NCBI GenBank assembly: GCA_026261815.1
Contig: JAMPIT010000884.1
Location: 11,173,001 to 11,237,000, forward strand
DNA length: 64,000 bases
From: Monarcha castaneiventris obscurior
Taxonomy: Eukaryota; Chordata; Aves; Passeriformes; Monarchidae
Reading direction: 5' to 3'
This document shows positions 1 to 10,480 of this stretch, piece after piece. The position numbers and the translations under genes are program-made. The notes under the pieces were generated by a model, which was not told the DNA's origin, did not search any database, and saw nothing but the letters and a program-made list of their open reading frames with translations. Position 1 is the first letter of the stretch. Each line of letters opens with the position of its first letter.

Positions 1-626
1 CGAGTGTTGTGATTTTTAAAAGTTGAATTGTGTGTTTTTGAATTGGGTTGGTGAATTTGTAAAAAGAGGGTTTTTTTATTTTTAGATTTGGTCGGCGGAG
101 GAATATCTGCTTCCCAGCTCAGAGCGCTGGTTTTGCGCTCGAACTGTCAAAGTGAGATTAAAAGGCAAGTGCGTGTTTTGTGTTGTATAAACGTTAGTGT
201 TGAAAGTTTGATTAAAGTTTTATTTAAAAAGTAATAATTGTGTGGCTAAAATTGTTTAAGTTTAAAAAGAGTGAGGGACGCAGAGTTTGGAACTACGCCC
301 GATGTTGCTGTGGTGACCAGCGGAGCGATTTGAGATCGCAATTTGGACTGTGTGTATGTCTTTTATTAAAAAGCTGATTGTGAGTGTTTAAAGTTTAAGA
401 GGATTTAATTGGTAGCGTGTGACGTTTTAAAGTTGTTAATATGTGGGGTGATATTTTTGATGTTTAAACAGGACATCAATTCGCAGCGGCGCGGACTCAG
501 AGTTGACACCACCCACCGCCCCACCCTCCCTTCTTTTGCTTTTAGAAGTTTGTGCTGTGCTCTGGCCAGGGCCAGCCGGACCTTAGAGCGAAGGGGTTTC
601 CGAAACCCAAGCAAAATATTTGCTCG
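1..626 (+). other. ERV-A leader (5' untranslated) segment, left part
   Basis: AT-rich, GT-rich sequence with no recognisable protein. It is placed in the ERV-A leader because the ctcg target duplication shows that 626 was once joined to 1195, and gag remnants follow in the same orientation. A small perfect hairpin (5-bp arms gcgat/atcgc) lies near 324-338. A TGGTGACC stretch at 311-318 resembles the first bases of a Trp-type primer site, but the match does not extend. No sequence like the 3' LTR (15797-16531) was found here. Confidence 0.5.
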
Positions 627-1190
627 TGTGATAAATAAATGCTATAATATTGGCTTTCTGCAAATGTTAAAATAAGTGATGTTAAAAGTAGCTTTTGTAA
701 CAGTGGCTTTGTCACAAATAGATGCCATATATAAAATAGCTTTATTACAAAATAGATGCTACATAAGGTAGCTTTGTTGTGAAGATATGGGGGGGTTTTT
801 TAATACTTTTTTTCATTCAACCAAAAACTTAGAAATAGCTATGCTTATGAACTATTTGCTTGGACTCCTGCTACGGCATATCAGCAATAGATAAGATAAT
901 ATGCCTCGCCAAGAGGCTTATCCCCACAGCGATCTACTGGTTCCGAGAAGACGGGAGATCTGCATTCCATTTTGAACTGTTTCTGGAAAGGGTTTTGAAT
1001 ATGTATAATTGTTTATGAATATGTAACAAGTCGATGTGTATGTAAAGGGAGTCCCCAGGATAGCAGGTGTGCTCTTTTGGCTGAGCGCCAAAGCACCCAG
1101 CACTGTGACTTTTGCTTTATTATCTTTGTCCCTTATTGTCCTTTATTAAACATTTAATTCCTAACAGGAGAGTGAACCTCATTTTTCACA
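627..1190 (+). mobile_element. Solo LTR (564 bp) inserted in ERV-A leader
   Basis: Begins TGTGATAAAT and ends ATTTTTCACA. The ends are inverted repeats matching at 9 of 10 positions and carry the TG...CA termini of LTRs. The four bases ctcg occur directly before (623-626) and directly after (1191-1194), a 4-bp target duplication as made by class I integrases. An ATTAAA polyadenylation-type signal near 1145 suggests plus orientation. There is no internal retroviral sequence, so this is a solo LTR left by recombination. Confidence 0.82.
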
Positions 1191-1194
1191 CTCG

Positions 1195-2160
1195 GAACCA
1201 CTGAAAAATCTACAGTGGGTTTTGTAAGTTTATGAGTTGTTGGCATTTAAAATTGGCCACAGAGGAAGGTCTGGCGGCTTGGCGATGGAGAGGTGGTTTG
1301 GCTGCGGTGGGTGGGGGGAAAAGCAGTGAAACTGTGGCATCAGCGGAAGCTTTTAAAGGGAGCACTTTTAGCTTTTTGCACGCTGTGTGAAGTTTTGTTT
1401 AAAGTGCTTGAGTGTGTGTTGTGTGGCTTTTTTTTTGCCCAAATAAAACAGAGGGCTTTGTGTGGTGCAGTGTAAGTGTGTTAAATATTAAAGCTGTATA
1501 CCTAAAAATAAGAAGCAATAAGAGCAAGAGCCTATTCCTAAAAGGTTTCCGTGTTTAAGAAAAGTTTGCAGCTACAACCTGCGGTTAGGGTTTTGGTAAA
1601 GTAAAATTGCCTTTGGCTCTGTGCCAGTTCACTTCTAATCAATGCAAAGTTAAAAGATCATAAGCAAAGTTTTGTAATTGATGCACCGAGCCCCTAAGAG
1701 GGAAAGTATTCCTTAGCGGCTGTACAAGAAAAGTATAGCACGGGATTTTTCTGACTGGTGCCACGCAGTTTTAACTTTACGTTATACAAGAAAAATTCCT
1801 TGCTTTGTTTGTGGGGACGTTACAACTTTAAATTTGCGGCATCCTGTGTAAGTTTTAGTGCCGTGTATTATTTGTACCACTCAGTGGTATTGTTCTTCTG
1901 CCTGTTTGCACCCCAGAGACTGTTTGGAATGTGGCTCAGAATTATTAATTTTATATGTGAAAAAAGCCATTTAGTTCTTAAGATTTAAAATTTAAAATAA
2001 AAACATTAAAAAAAAAAAAACTGTAAAAAAGTGTAAAAAAAAGTTCAAAGAGAAAAGAAATAAAACAAAAAAAATCCCTTTGTTTTAAAAAATTTCAAAA
2101 ATCTTACTAAAAAGGTTTCAACATAGGAGCAAATAAGAGCACAGAAATCCCTAGAAACAG
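1195..2160 (+). other. ERV-A leader segment, right part, no coding sequence seen
   Basis: Continuation of the ERV-A leader between the solo LTR and the first gag-like residues. It becomes very A-rich between about 1985 and 2110, with long A runs. A short inverted repeat (ccactg/cagtgg) lies at about 1198-1219. No domain was recognised in any frame. Confidence 0.4.
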
Positions 2161-2700
2161 CCCCTTAGGATGTGTCTCGGTAAATTGAAAAAAGCTGGTA
2201 GACAGTCGTTGTATGGAGACCAAAGGGGAGCTTATTAAGTTATGCACACAGTGGTGGCCACTTTATAAACTTGATGGGGGCATAAAATAGCCACTAGCTG
2301 GCACGCTGGATTGAGACACTCTTGCAATTAATGCTTTCTTTAGGTGTAAGCAGAGATGGCCGAAAATTGCTTACACCGATTTATTTTTCACCCTTCGGAA
2401 CCACTCTGAGTAGCAACAAGATTTTAGGCTTAAGCCACCCTCTAACCCCTTAGTATTGGCTCTTAAAAAAGAAAATAAAGCCAGTAAGAAAAAACCTAAG
2501 CAATGCTGGAGCACCTGCTTAATAAATTAAAGATGTACACATCCTGAGAAGGTATATCAGACAGCAGAAGTCCAAAACCAAGAATCAGCGAGTTTATTTA
2601 AGCCACCCCCCAAAAAAAAGCAAAAAAGGGAAAGGGTGGTTGCTCACATAAAGAAAGACTAAGGGGGACCAAAGTGGCCTACCCTAGGGAACCCTCTGCT
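2160..2700 (+). pseudogene. ERV-A gag remnant (matrix region, then a short nucleocapsid-like tail)
   Basis: From about 2215 one frame reads through a stretch resembling a gamma-type matrix domain, with a WWPLYKLDGG segment followed by a DLFFTLRNH segment (near 2378-2405). In-frame stops sit at 2288-2290, 2312-2314 and 2411-2413, where tryptophan is the expected residue. After about 2540 the frame gives a lysine-rich stretch and then sequence leading into protease. Capsid with its major homology region is not found, so most of gag seems deleted. A 9-bp-stem hairpin lies within it (2344-2376). Confidence 0.6.
2344..2376. repeat. Perfect inverted repeat (hairpin), 9-bp arms
   Basis: Arms gtgtaagca (2344-2352) and tgcttacac (2368-2376) are exact reverse complements with a 15-base loop. 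It lies inside the ERV-A matrix remnant. It may be coincidental or an RNA structure of the ancestral virus. Confidence 0.6.
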
Positions 2701-2726
2701 AATAGTCAGACTGGAGAATAAAAAAA

Positions 2727-3015
2727 AAAAAAAAATTTTAGTGGATACAAGGGCAAATTTGGTATTAAATAAATATTTGATACCTGTAAAAAATAATTAT
2801 ATTGTGGTAAAAGGTACAACTGGCCAAACTGAAAAGGCATTATTTCTGCAAACCATTGAAATATAAATTGAAAAAGCAATGGGAAATCCATCAATTTTTA
2901 TATATGCCTAATACTCCATCTGCACTTTTTGGCAGAGACCTGCTAAAGCAGCTAAAAGCACAAATAATTTTCAAAAATAAAAAAATTGGTTTGAAGGTAA
3001 GAAACCAACAGTATG
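2727..3015 (+). pseudogene. ERV-A protease remnant
   Basis: Aspartic protease of the retroviral type, which would cut Gag-Pol during maturation. The active-site region (about 2735-2760) reads LVDTRAN, where the family has D-T-G. The glycine codon GGG appears as AGG, a G-to-A change that would abolish activity. The C-terminal family signature FGRDLLKQLKAQI is readable at about 2927-2970. A poly-A run just before the active site (2720-2735) may cause frame slippage. RT follows immediately, as in gammaretroviruses. Confidence 0.75.
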
Positions 3016-3184
3016 TGCAAGTGTTAAGTTTAATGTTAATAACTAAAAAAATCAAAACAGCAAATAAAAAAAACCAAAAAAGTAATGAATCAGGTATTCT
3101 CTGTAGTGTGGGCTTCAGGTACCCCAGGGAGGGCAAAGAATGCATTACCAGTACAAATCAAGCTTAAAAAAAAAAAAAAATGGT

Positions 3185-4560
3185 AAGGATCAAACAGTAT
3201 CCCCTAAAAAAAAAGATTAAAAAATAATTAGACCAACTATTAAAAACTTTTTGCAAATGTTAAAAAAGTGCCAATCAAATTTTAACACTCCTATTCTGCT
3301 GGTAAAGAAGCCTGATGGATCACACAGGCTGGTGCAAAATTCGAAAGCAGTTAATAAAGATAACTGAAGATTTGTACCCAGTGGTTGCTAATCCTTATAC
3401 CTTGTTAACTCGTTTAACATCTGAACTAACCTGGTTTACTGTTTTAAATTTAAAAGATGCTCTCTTTTGCCTTCCTCTCCATGAAGCCAACCAGAGAATT
3501 TTTGCATTCGAGTGGAAAAATCCCAAAACTAAACGTAAAACTCAACTCACATGGTGTATATTACCTCAAGGGTTTAAGAACACTCCTACTATATTTGAAA
3601 AACAGCTTGCAAAGGACCTAGAGTCTTGGGAACCTCCACCGGGAGAAGGACAGCTACTTCAGTATGTGGATGACCTCTTAATAGCCACCCAGACCCAAGA
3701 GGCATGCTTGGACTGGACGGTAAGCCTCTTGAACTTTTTGGGCCTGCAGGGGTACCGGGTGTCCCAGAAGAAAGCCCAGATGGTAAAACAAACCATTATT
3801 TATCTGGGCTACGAAATAAGTGCGGGACAATGAACTCTGGGACAAGACCATAAAGAAGCAATATGCCAAACCCCAAAGCCCCAGACAGCAAAAGAACTGA
3901 AAACCTTTCTAGGTATAACAGGGTGGTTCAGACTCTGGATTCATGATTATGGATTGCTTGCTAAACCTCTGTATGCGTTAGTGATGGAAGGATGTCAAGA
4001 CCTCCAGTGAACAAAAGAAGCAACACGAGCCTTTGACCAATTAAAGAAGGCCCTAATATCAGCACCAGCCCTAGGACTACCAGACATGAGTAAACCATTC
4101 TTTTTGTTTTCTCACAAAAAGCAAAGGATTGCTTTGGAAATACTAGCACAAAATCTGGGCCCATATTGGCGGGCAGTGGCCTACCTCTCTTAAACAGCTA
4201 GATACAGCAGCTAAAGGGTGGCCAGGATGCCTCAGAGCCATTGCAGCTGTGGCAATAAACATCCAGGAGGCACGCAAGTTCACCTTGGGCCAAAAGATAA
4301 CGGTGCTAGTGTCCCACACTGTGTTCGCAGTCCTAGAAGCAAAAGGGGGATATTGGCTTTCCCCACAGAGGTTCTTGAAGTACCAGGCTACACTGGTAGA
4401 ACAAGATGATGTTGAAATTGTGGTAACTAACATTGTGAACCCAGCTTCATTCCTCAGTGAAAGCATGGGAAAGCCGGTGATCCATGATTGCCTAGAGACT
4501 GAGGCTAGATCCATGATTACCTGGAGATTGAGGCTACCTATTCCAGTCACCCAGACCTGA
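3185..4560 (+). pseudogene. ERV-A reverse transcriptase (polymerase and connection domains), broken
   Basis: RT copies the viral RNA into DNA. The longest open part (3315-3833) contains the palm signature LLQYVDDLL at 3654-3680, the LPQGFKNTP segment just before it and LGYEIS near its end, all gamma-type. The region before 3315 is frameshifted near 3350. Stops at 3831-3833 and 4008-4010 (TGA where tryptophan is expected) break the thumb. The connection region is readable again at 4249-4560 (WLSPQRFLKYQ). The active-site aspartates are still present, but the protein cannot be made whole. Confidence 0.9.
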
Positions 4561-4566
4561 AGGGCA

Positions 4567-5060
4567 CCCCTCTCAAGGATGCCAAAACTTGGTTCATTGA
4601 TGTAAGCAGCTATGTTATCAGTAAAAAAAGACATGCTGGGTATGCAGTTACCACCAGCAGAGAGGTAATAGAGTCTGGACCATTGCCAAGGAACACTTCT
4701 GCACAGAAGGCCGAAATCATTGCTCTAACCCAAGCTTTAAAGTTGGCAAAAAAAAAAAAATTAACATTTACACTGACTCATGGTATGAATTTGGGATAGT
4801 TCACGCACATGGAGCTATTTGGAAAAAAAGAGAACTGCTAAATTCACAAGAGAAAAGTATTAAACACACATCAGAAATACTAAAGTTATTAGATGTGGTT
4901 CAGTCACCTAAAAAAGTAGCTATCATACACATTAAAGCACACCAAAAAATGAGTTCCAAATAAGAGAAAAGAAACATACTGGCGAACAGGAAGGCAAAAG
5001 ACGCAGCCAAAAGAGAAATACCAAATGAAAAAGTTATAGCAGCAATAATTTCCGATGAAA
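4567..5060 (+). pseudogene. ERV-A RNase H domain, frameshifted
   Basis: RNase H removes the RNA strand after copying. Readable pieces are WFIDVSS (first catalytic Asp, about 4585), SAQKAEIIALTQAL (catalytic Glu, about 4698-4740), TDSWYEFG in a second frame (about 4770-4795) and IHIKAHQ (about 4927). The frame changes at a run of A residues (4748-4761). A TAA occurs at about 4960. The four acidic positions are recognisable but split between frames. Confidence 0.8.
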
Positions 5061-5099
5061 AAATTTCCATCAAAAATAAGCCAATGTATAACAAAAAAG

Positions 5100-6200
5100 A
5101 CAAGAAACTTACCCAAGCAGAAAACGCAATTTATAATCAAGAAGGATGGGCTATAACTAAAGAAAAACTTGTAGTACCTTCCTATTTGCTATGATCACTA
5201 GTATAAAAAGAACATGAGAAAACATACTGGGGAATGAACGTTTTATACAATCATTTAAAAAATAGAATCCTAGCTAAAAAATTGCAAAGCACAGTGATAC
5301 AGGTGGTCAGTATGGTACATCATACATGGTACACTGATACATCAGTGTGGTCTCTGCCTCCGAACTAATCCCAAAAACATTACAAAGCCTAAAGCTGGGC
5401 AAATTGGAAAAGCTGCGGTCCTGGGCAGCAATAGCAAATTGACTTTACAGAACTACCCAGAAAAGGAGGGTATCGATACATGTTGGGGTTAACAGAAACC
5501 TTTTCAGGATGGCCAGAGGCATTTCCTACTAGGACAGCCAAAGCACAGAAAGTAACCAAAGTGCTGTTGCAAGAAATAATACCATGTTTTGGGGTTCCAG
5601 CCACTGTATCCTCAAACAGAGGGCCACACTTTTTTTCAAAAATTGTGCAGCAAATTAACCACATAGGGATAGATTGGAAATTGCATACTCCATATAACCC
5701 CCAGTCTAGTGGCCAGGTAAAAAAGATAAACCATTTAATTAAACAACAGATTGTCAGATTGAGGCAAAAAGCAAATCTGCCCTGGACCCAGGCTCTCCCA
5801 CTGGCATTGGTACAAATTCAGACAAAACCGAGGACAAAATTAAAGTTAAGCCCCTTTGAAATTTTGTATGAAAGTCCATATGCAGTTCAAGAAGGTACTT
5901 CACCCATTCAAGTGGAAAAAAACCCCTTACATAGATATATAGTAGCCCTGAATAAACAACTTTTAAAAATCAAAAAATACATGGCTAGAGCCCAAAGCAA
6001 AAAGTTGGATGGGCCAGTACATGATGTACAACCTGGAGATTATGTGTATGTTAAGTCTTTTGCAAAGAAAGCTCTAAAACCGCAGTGGGAGGGACCATTT
6101 TAGGTGCTCCTCACAACGTTCACTGCAATCAAAATCAAAAAGCAGAAGGCTTGGACCCATCACTCTCGAATAAAGAAGGCCCCTGAAGGAATCTGAAAGA
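5100..6200 (+). pseudogene. ERV-A integrase, catalytic residues mutated
   Basis: Integrase inserts viral DNA into the host chromosome. The N-terminal zinc-binding part is scrambled (5140-5400). The core is open from 5480 to 6103. The first catalytic Asp lies in QIDFTE just upstream in another frame (about 5440). The second should be Asp in an S-D-x-G-P context but reads SNRGPHF (about 5613-5633). The glutamate after NPQSSGQV reads lysine (about 5718-5722). Both are single G-to-A changes. A C-terminal basic region follows; a TAG ends the frame at 6101-6103, and matching residues continue to about 6190. Confidence 0.87.
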
Positions 6201-6279
6201 TAACGCCAGGTGACAAAAAACTGAAGCTGAAGTTGACCCGAAAAAGTAAATAATGAACTTACAGCTGTCATGGACTTAC

Positions 6280-7275
6280 TGTGAAAAGTTGGAACTCTAG
6301 TGATTATTGTTATAATTCTAACAGATGCAAGTACGATGCAACTGAAATATATCGGTGCCAAGGAAAGGCATACGATCCCCACTCTCGAAAGGCTCTGAAC
6401 AAATGCTGAGAGTCACGAATGCATGTCTGTGGGAGGAAAGAAATACTTGGGGTTGTGAATATGCTTTGGTACAGGATGGGTTCCATGAAGTTTATCATCC
6501 ACCCATGAAACTCATCCGATTTGCCTCTAAATGTTGTAACAAATGCTTAAGCAAGTGTCCTAAATTTAAGCTTAAGATAGAGGGGTGTGCAAAAAGAGCA
6601 TATGACATTGATTTTAATATTACCCAAGTATGTGTGAAGCCTGATAAAAATCGAGCCAAATCGACTACACCTGTACCAAAAGAAGCCAAAACCACAATCC
6701 AGACATCAAAAGAGAAACTGTCCATAATTCCTACAATTATTAACGTTGGATCATATGCCATTAAAAAAACAGGGATTCAAAAACTGATAGCTAACCCGGA
6801 ATGGTTTTTGAAACGAGTAAAAATGGGAATGCAGATAAATGTATCCATTGTTCGGCCGGAATGTGCCCCATTTCTCAAAAACCTTTTTACAGATTGGAAC
6901 GCTTGGCTCCAAAACTGTATGCCTTACCACTTACAAACAAAAAAAGATCTTACTGGATTGTTAAGAACAGGACTGGAAGTGCTGAATACAATAAATTCGA
7001 AAGTGTTAATAAACGAATTGGCCAGAGTGGAAAGTGATTTGGTTAAATTACAACAACCACTACAATCCTCCTTACTAGCCCTAGGTAATAATCATTGAAA
7101 GTTGTCCAAAATATTACCAGACTGAAAAAATATTAAAAAACAAGACCATAAAATAATAATCAATGCCCTGGGTGTGGCTAATAAGAATGTATCCTGAGCT
7201 TTAGGATGCACCCAGGCACAATTGTGAATGCATGTAGCCGCCTGTTATCAAAAAAGGCAAAGAAGGAATATTCCC
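6280..7275 (+). pseudogene. ERV-A envelope gene, part 1 (surface subunit and start of fusion subunit)
   Basis: Open from 6355 to 7098, then broken by TGA at 7096-7098, 7123-7125, 7195-7197 and 7225-7227. It has many paired cysteines (such as CCNKC at about 6534-6548) and a basic LQTKKDLTG stretch (about 6935-6960) that looks like a decayed cleavage site before the fusion subunit. A heptad-like stretch (about 6960-7080) follows. The usual gamma immunosuppressive-domain and CX6CC signatures were not recognised, so the env type is unclear. The segment ends at the attccc target duplication (7270-7275) and resumes in phase at 7895. Confidence 0.72.
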
Positions 7276-7894
7276 CATGGCTTCTCGCCGCTAGGGGGTC
7301 GCCTCAGGAGCTGCGGAGCCATGTGTAAGCGTCAGCGAGCTGCCTGGCAGTGCTTCTTACTGCTCTTGGCCACCGATCTTCGGGTCTCACTGGTTACGAT
7401 GCAGGCTCGTTGCCCACAGAGGCCAGCTGTCTCAGACCCCAAAGTCCCGGGAGTAAAGAAGGCAAGAGATAGTTTCTGTATAATAAATCCGCAGGTTTAT
7501 TCCATGGATGAAAGGGGGTAGAACCAACAGAGAGAACTACAGAACTAATTGATAACTCACAGAACTCTCAAAACTCTGAACAATAAGGCTCATGCAGCAG
7601 ATTTTGTACTGGAATAAGTTGGGGAGGAGCAAAGGGTAAAAACCAATAAGATCACAATATAACAATATGTGACAGGCGTGACAATAAATCACTAGAGAGC
7701 ATAGGAGGGAATATAACACAGCAACCAATAAGAAAGTAACCTGGGGAGAATTTTCCATATAGAAAGGAGTGGCTTATTCTGCAGTGCCACCCCTGGACGT
7801 CCCCTCGGACTCCGAGTCCCTTGCCTATTGGAGGGCAAGGATCTGATGGACATCTGCCTGCCAAAGCCCAGCAGTGGGCTGATGCACTGCAGCA
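7276..7894 (-). mobile_element. Solo LTR (617 bp plus 2 extra bases) in ERV-A env
   Basis: Read on the minus strand, the LTR starts TGCTGCAG at 7894 and ends GAAGCCA at 7278, with an AATAAA signal at 7496-7501. The hexamer attccc lies at 7270-7275 and again at 7895-7900, a 6-bp target duplication as made by class II integrases. Two bases (ca, 7276-7277) sit between the left duplication and the LTR end. The env sequence continues directly across the duplication. It does not resemble the 356-bp LTR of ERV-B. Confidence 0.8.
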
Positions 7895-8831
7895 ATTCCC
7901 TGATGAAATTCGTAAGATTGTTTGAAATAATGCCTCTAAAATCTAAAAAGAACTCCAGTCTTGATGGGTTTTAGTTCATTTTACCTATGACCCTGTGATA
8001 AATGTAGCTACAGCTTTCGTACTGACCATTTACAATGCAATCATCAGCTCGATACATCCAATAGTCACTTTAGGACTAAACCATGGAAAAACCGTACTAT
8101 ACCCCTCTGAACATAGAATGTGGGCTCAAGAAGTCAAAAGGCAATGGCAAACCATTAGTCTAAAGCCCTCTTCCATGAAAAAACAATTAGAATACATTTG
8201 TAAAAGGATTTTAAAAGAAGACAAAAATAGCTGTTTGAACATGGACCAGAGCATTTGACACTTTGAGATACATTCAGTCAACCAAACGACTCAATTAGTG
8301 TATACTGGGCAAGGTTGTGTATGCCTCAGGACAGCATGTCCCACCATAATAATAAATAGCCTAGTTGTAAATAAGACTCACTTTAATCTATGCATCTGCA
8401 ACTTCACGAAGGTTGAAGGATGCGATTTTTCCTATGAGGCACCTCTGATATCACACCAGTATATAAAGGCAAGCTTGATTACCGTGCAAAAATCTTGCCT
8501 CTGCCTATAGAAATAAACTTAACCTTAGTAGCTCAATTGCTAAAACATCAGGAACTGAAAAAATTTTAGAGCAAATCAAAGATGCTGAAAAAAACCTTAA
8601 TTACAATACATCATGACACAGAAGCAATCAAAATAGTTTTTAAACAATTTGAAGAACATCTGTCTCATCATTAGTTGGATGTGCTCTTCAGGTAGTCACC
8701 AACAGCAACTGGCATATTAAATGCTTTAATCCATCCTATCATTTTACTGCTTATTCTAGTAGGTGTAAGTCTAACCCTATCTGTTGTGATGCTTGTCTGG
8801 AATTGAAAAATACTGCACCAACTAGCAGCCC
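7895..8831 (+). pseudogene. ERV-A envelope gene, part 2 (fusion subunit with membrane anchor)
   Basis: Resumes the reading frame left at 7275. Stops at 7923-7925, 7962-7964, 8693-8695 and 8804-8806 fall next to residues that suggest tryptophan. Cysteine-rich stretches (about 8310-8440, for example CVCLRTAC) are followed by an amphipathic segment. A hydrophobic membrane anchor at about 8715-8800 includes LLILVGVSLTLSVVMLVW. The segment ends at the cagccc target duplication (8826-8831); the last residues of env resume at 15673 beyond ERV-B. Confidence 0.75.
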
Positions 8832-9187
8832 TGCAGGAACATGGGACCCTTGAACAACGAACCAATTTGATTATGCAAGAATCCATTTATTGTTTACATT
8901 ACTCCATTCTTATGCATTTCTGCAGTGCAGTTCACGCGATCACGCATAAACTGATTGGACCTTCCGCATTGTCCACGCGCCCTGCACGGACCTTTCAGGG
9001 AACCTGACTGGTTCTAGTCCAGGATAGTACAGTCCCTCTTTATCTACTTTCTTGCTGTCTTGTTATTCTGTCTTCCAACGTCTTCTTTCCCAATTTAGCA
9101 CTGCTTGCATTTCTCACACTCTGATAAAGGTAACTGCAGATAACTTGGCTGGGGGCCCCTCTGACAGGATTCTCGTGCCTCACAACA
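8832..9187 (-). repeat. ERV-B 3' LTR (356 bp)
   Basis: Matches 15317-15672 along its full length with about 22 substitutions and no indel seen. On the minus strand it starts TGTTGTGAGG (9187) and ends TTCCTGCA (8832). A TTTATT at about 8885 gives AATAAA on the minus strand. It is bordered by the target duplication on the left and the polypurine tract on the right. Confidence 0.93.
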
Positions 9188-9203
9188 TTTCCCCCCCTTT
9201 TTC
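9188..9203 (-). promoter_or_regulatory. ERV-B polypurine tract (plus-strand primer)
   Basis: On the minus strand this is a run of A then seven G then AAA directly before the TGTTGTGAGG start of the 3' LTR. This is the position and composition of the retroviral polypurine tract. Confidence 0.85.
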
Positions 9204-9590
9204 TTATTTGCACCAGCCAAGTTCCTTCTACTATGTTTTCCATTAAGTGAATCACTGATGTCATTATAAATAGAATAACACTAAACAATGCATATATGGA
9301 ATAGCACAAACAACACAGTAATAGCTAACAGTAATTACAACACTCTCTTCACCATTCTTACACCCAGGCCCATGTGCAAGTAGCAGTTTCATTCTGCAAC
9401 ATATCCAATATCTCATCTTATCAAGTATATCTAATATCTTATCTTATCTTATCTTTCCTTGCCTTATCTTATCTTATCTTGTCAAGTATATCTAAATATC
9501 TGGTTCAGCTATTTACTTATCTTTTATCTTATATCTAAAGCTCGAGCAATAGCAGTATCTAAAAAAAAACCAAAAAGAATAACACAATAT
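9204..9590 (-). other. ERV-B segment between pol and 3' LTR; pentanucleotide repeat, no env
   Basis: Only about 390 bp separate the end of integrase from the polypurine tract. No envelope-like reading frame is present. On the plus strand 9411-9480 and 9515-9535 hold imperfect TCTTA repeats (tcttatcttatctta). This is either a simple repeat that grew in the 3' untranslated part or what remains after env loss. Confidence 0.7.
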
Positions 9591-10480
9591 CTATTCTTCA
9601 GCAGTATCAGAGATCCAAGTATCCTTCTCAAGCCAGGGGCAAATCAACTTTGCTGGTATCCATCGGGGTCCTTTATCGGTAATGACACAAGCATAACCCC
9701 TTCCCCCCATTAGCAACTCCACAGGTCCTTCCCATGACCCTGACATAGGATTTTTAAAACGAACTTCTTGTCGGAGCTGTGACAATTCAGAATTTTGCTC
9801 CAGGCCTGAGTAATGGGTTAATGCTGGTGGGTCACTGTGAGTGCCTACTAATCATAGATGGTTCACAACATAAACTGCTTTCAATACTCTGTCCTGCGGG
9901 CTCAGCCCATCTTCCCCCGTTTTTTGTTTATCAAGCAGCCCTTTCAATACCTGATGTGTTCTTTCAATTATGGCCTGTCCGGTGGAATTACCAGGAATGC
10001 CCGTGCTATGCCTTATTCCCCAAAGAGCCAAGAAATCTTGGGTTTGCTGGGCTGTATACCCTGACCCATTATCTGTTTTTATCTCCTGAGGCAAGCCCAT
10101 TACGGCAAAGCAGCCTCGCCAATGCTGAATGACAAAACGAGACCCTTGTCATAGGAGTGGCCCAAACCATGGCTGAAAAGGTGTCTATGGTCACATGAAG
10201 GCGTTTGAAGCGACCAAAAGGGGCACAGATGGTCACATCAGTCTGCCATAATTGTAGAGGTCCTAGGCCATGAGGATTAACCCCAGGACCCAACCCATCA
10301 ACCATTCCAGGGACTGACATTGTGGACAAGTTGAAACAATTCCCTGCACATTTTGCAGCGATATTCCAAATTGCTTGTGTAAAATCTTTGCGCTTTGATG
10401 AAAAAACTTGTGAGCCCTTCTGGCTTGACTAAACTTATCAGCATTGGGGGAAGCAGAGGCCCAAAGTGGTGCTACTAATT
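9591..10480 (-). pseudogene. ERV-B integrase, frameshifted, catalytic triad residues retained
   Basis: The N-terminal zinc-binding motif is readable (AHKFFHQ, then TCPQC, about 10420-10310). The core has the first Asp in LWQTDVT (about 10245), the second in KTDNGSGY (about 10075) and the Glu in IIERTHQ (about 9975). The C-terminal domain (9785-9591) includes GSWEGPVELL. Pieces lie in at least three frames: stops end segments at about 10263, 10069 and 9852. All three catalytic residues survive, but no single frame joins them. Confidence 0.9.

Noticed and set aside
1182..2408. Near-identical strings tttttcac..tcggaaccact at 1182-1202 and 2384-2405, first taken as two LTR ends with primer sites
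   Set aside because: The first spans the solo LTR end (1190) and its flank; the second lies in frame in the gag remnant (FFTLRNH). No TGG primer site follows either. Probably coincidence.
7652..7895. Overlapping minus-strand frames of 67-73 codons
   Set aside because: Contained in a solo LTR; no similarity to any protein recognised.
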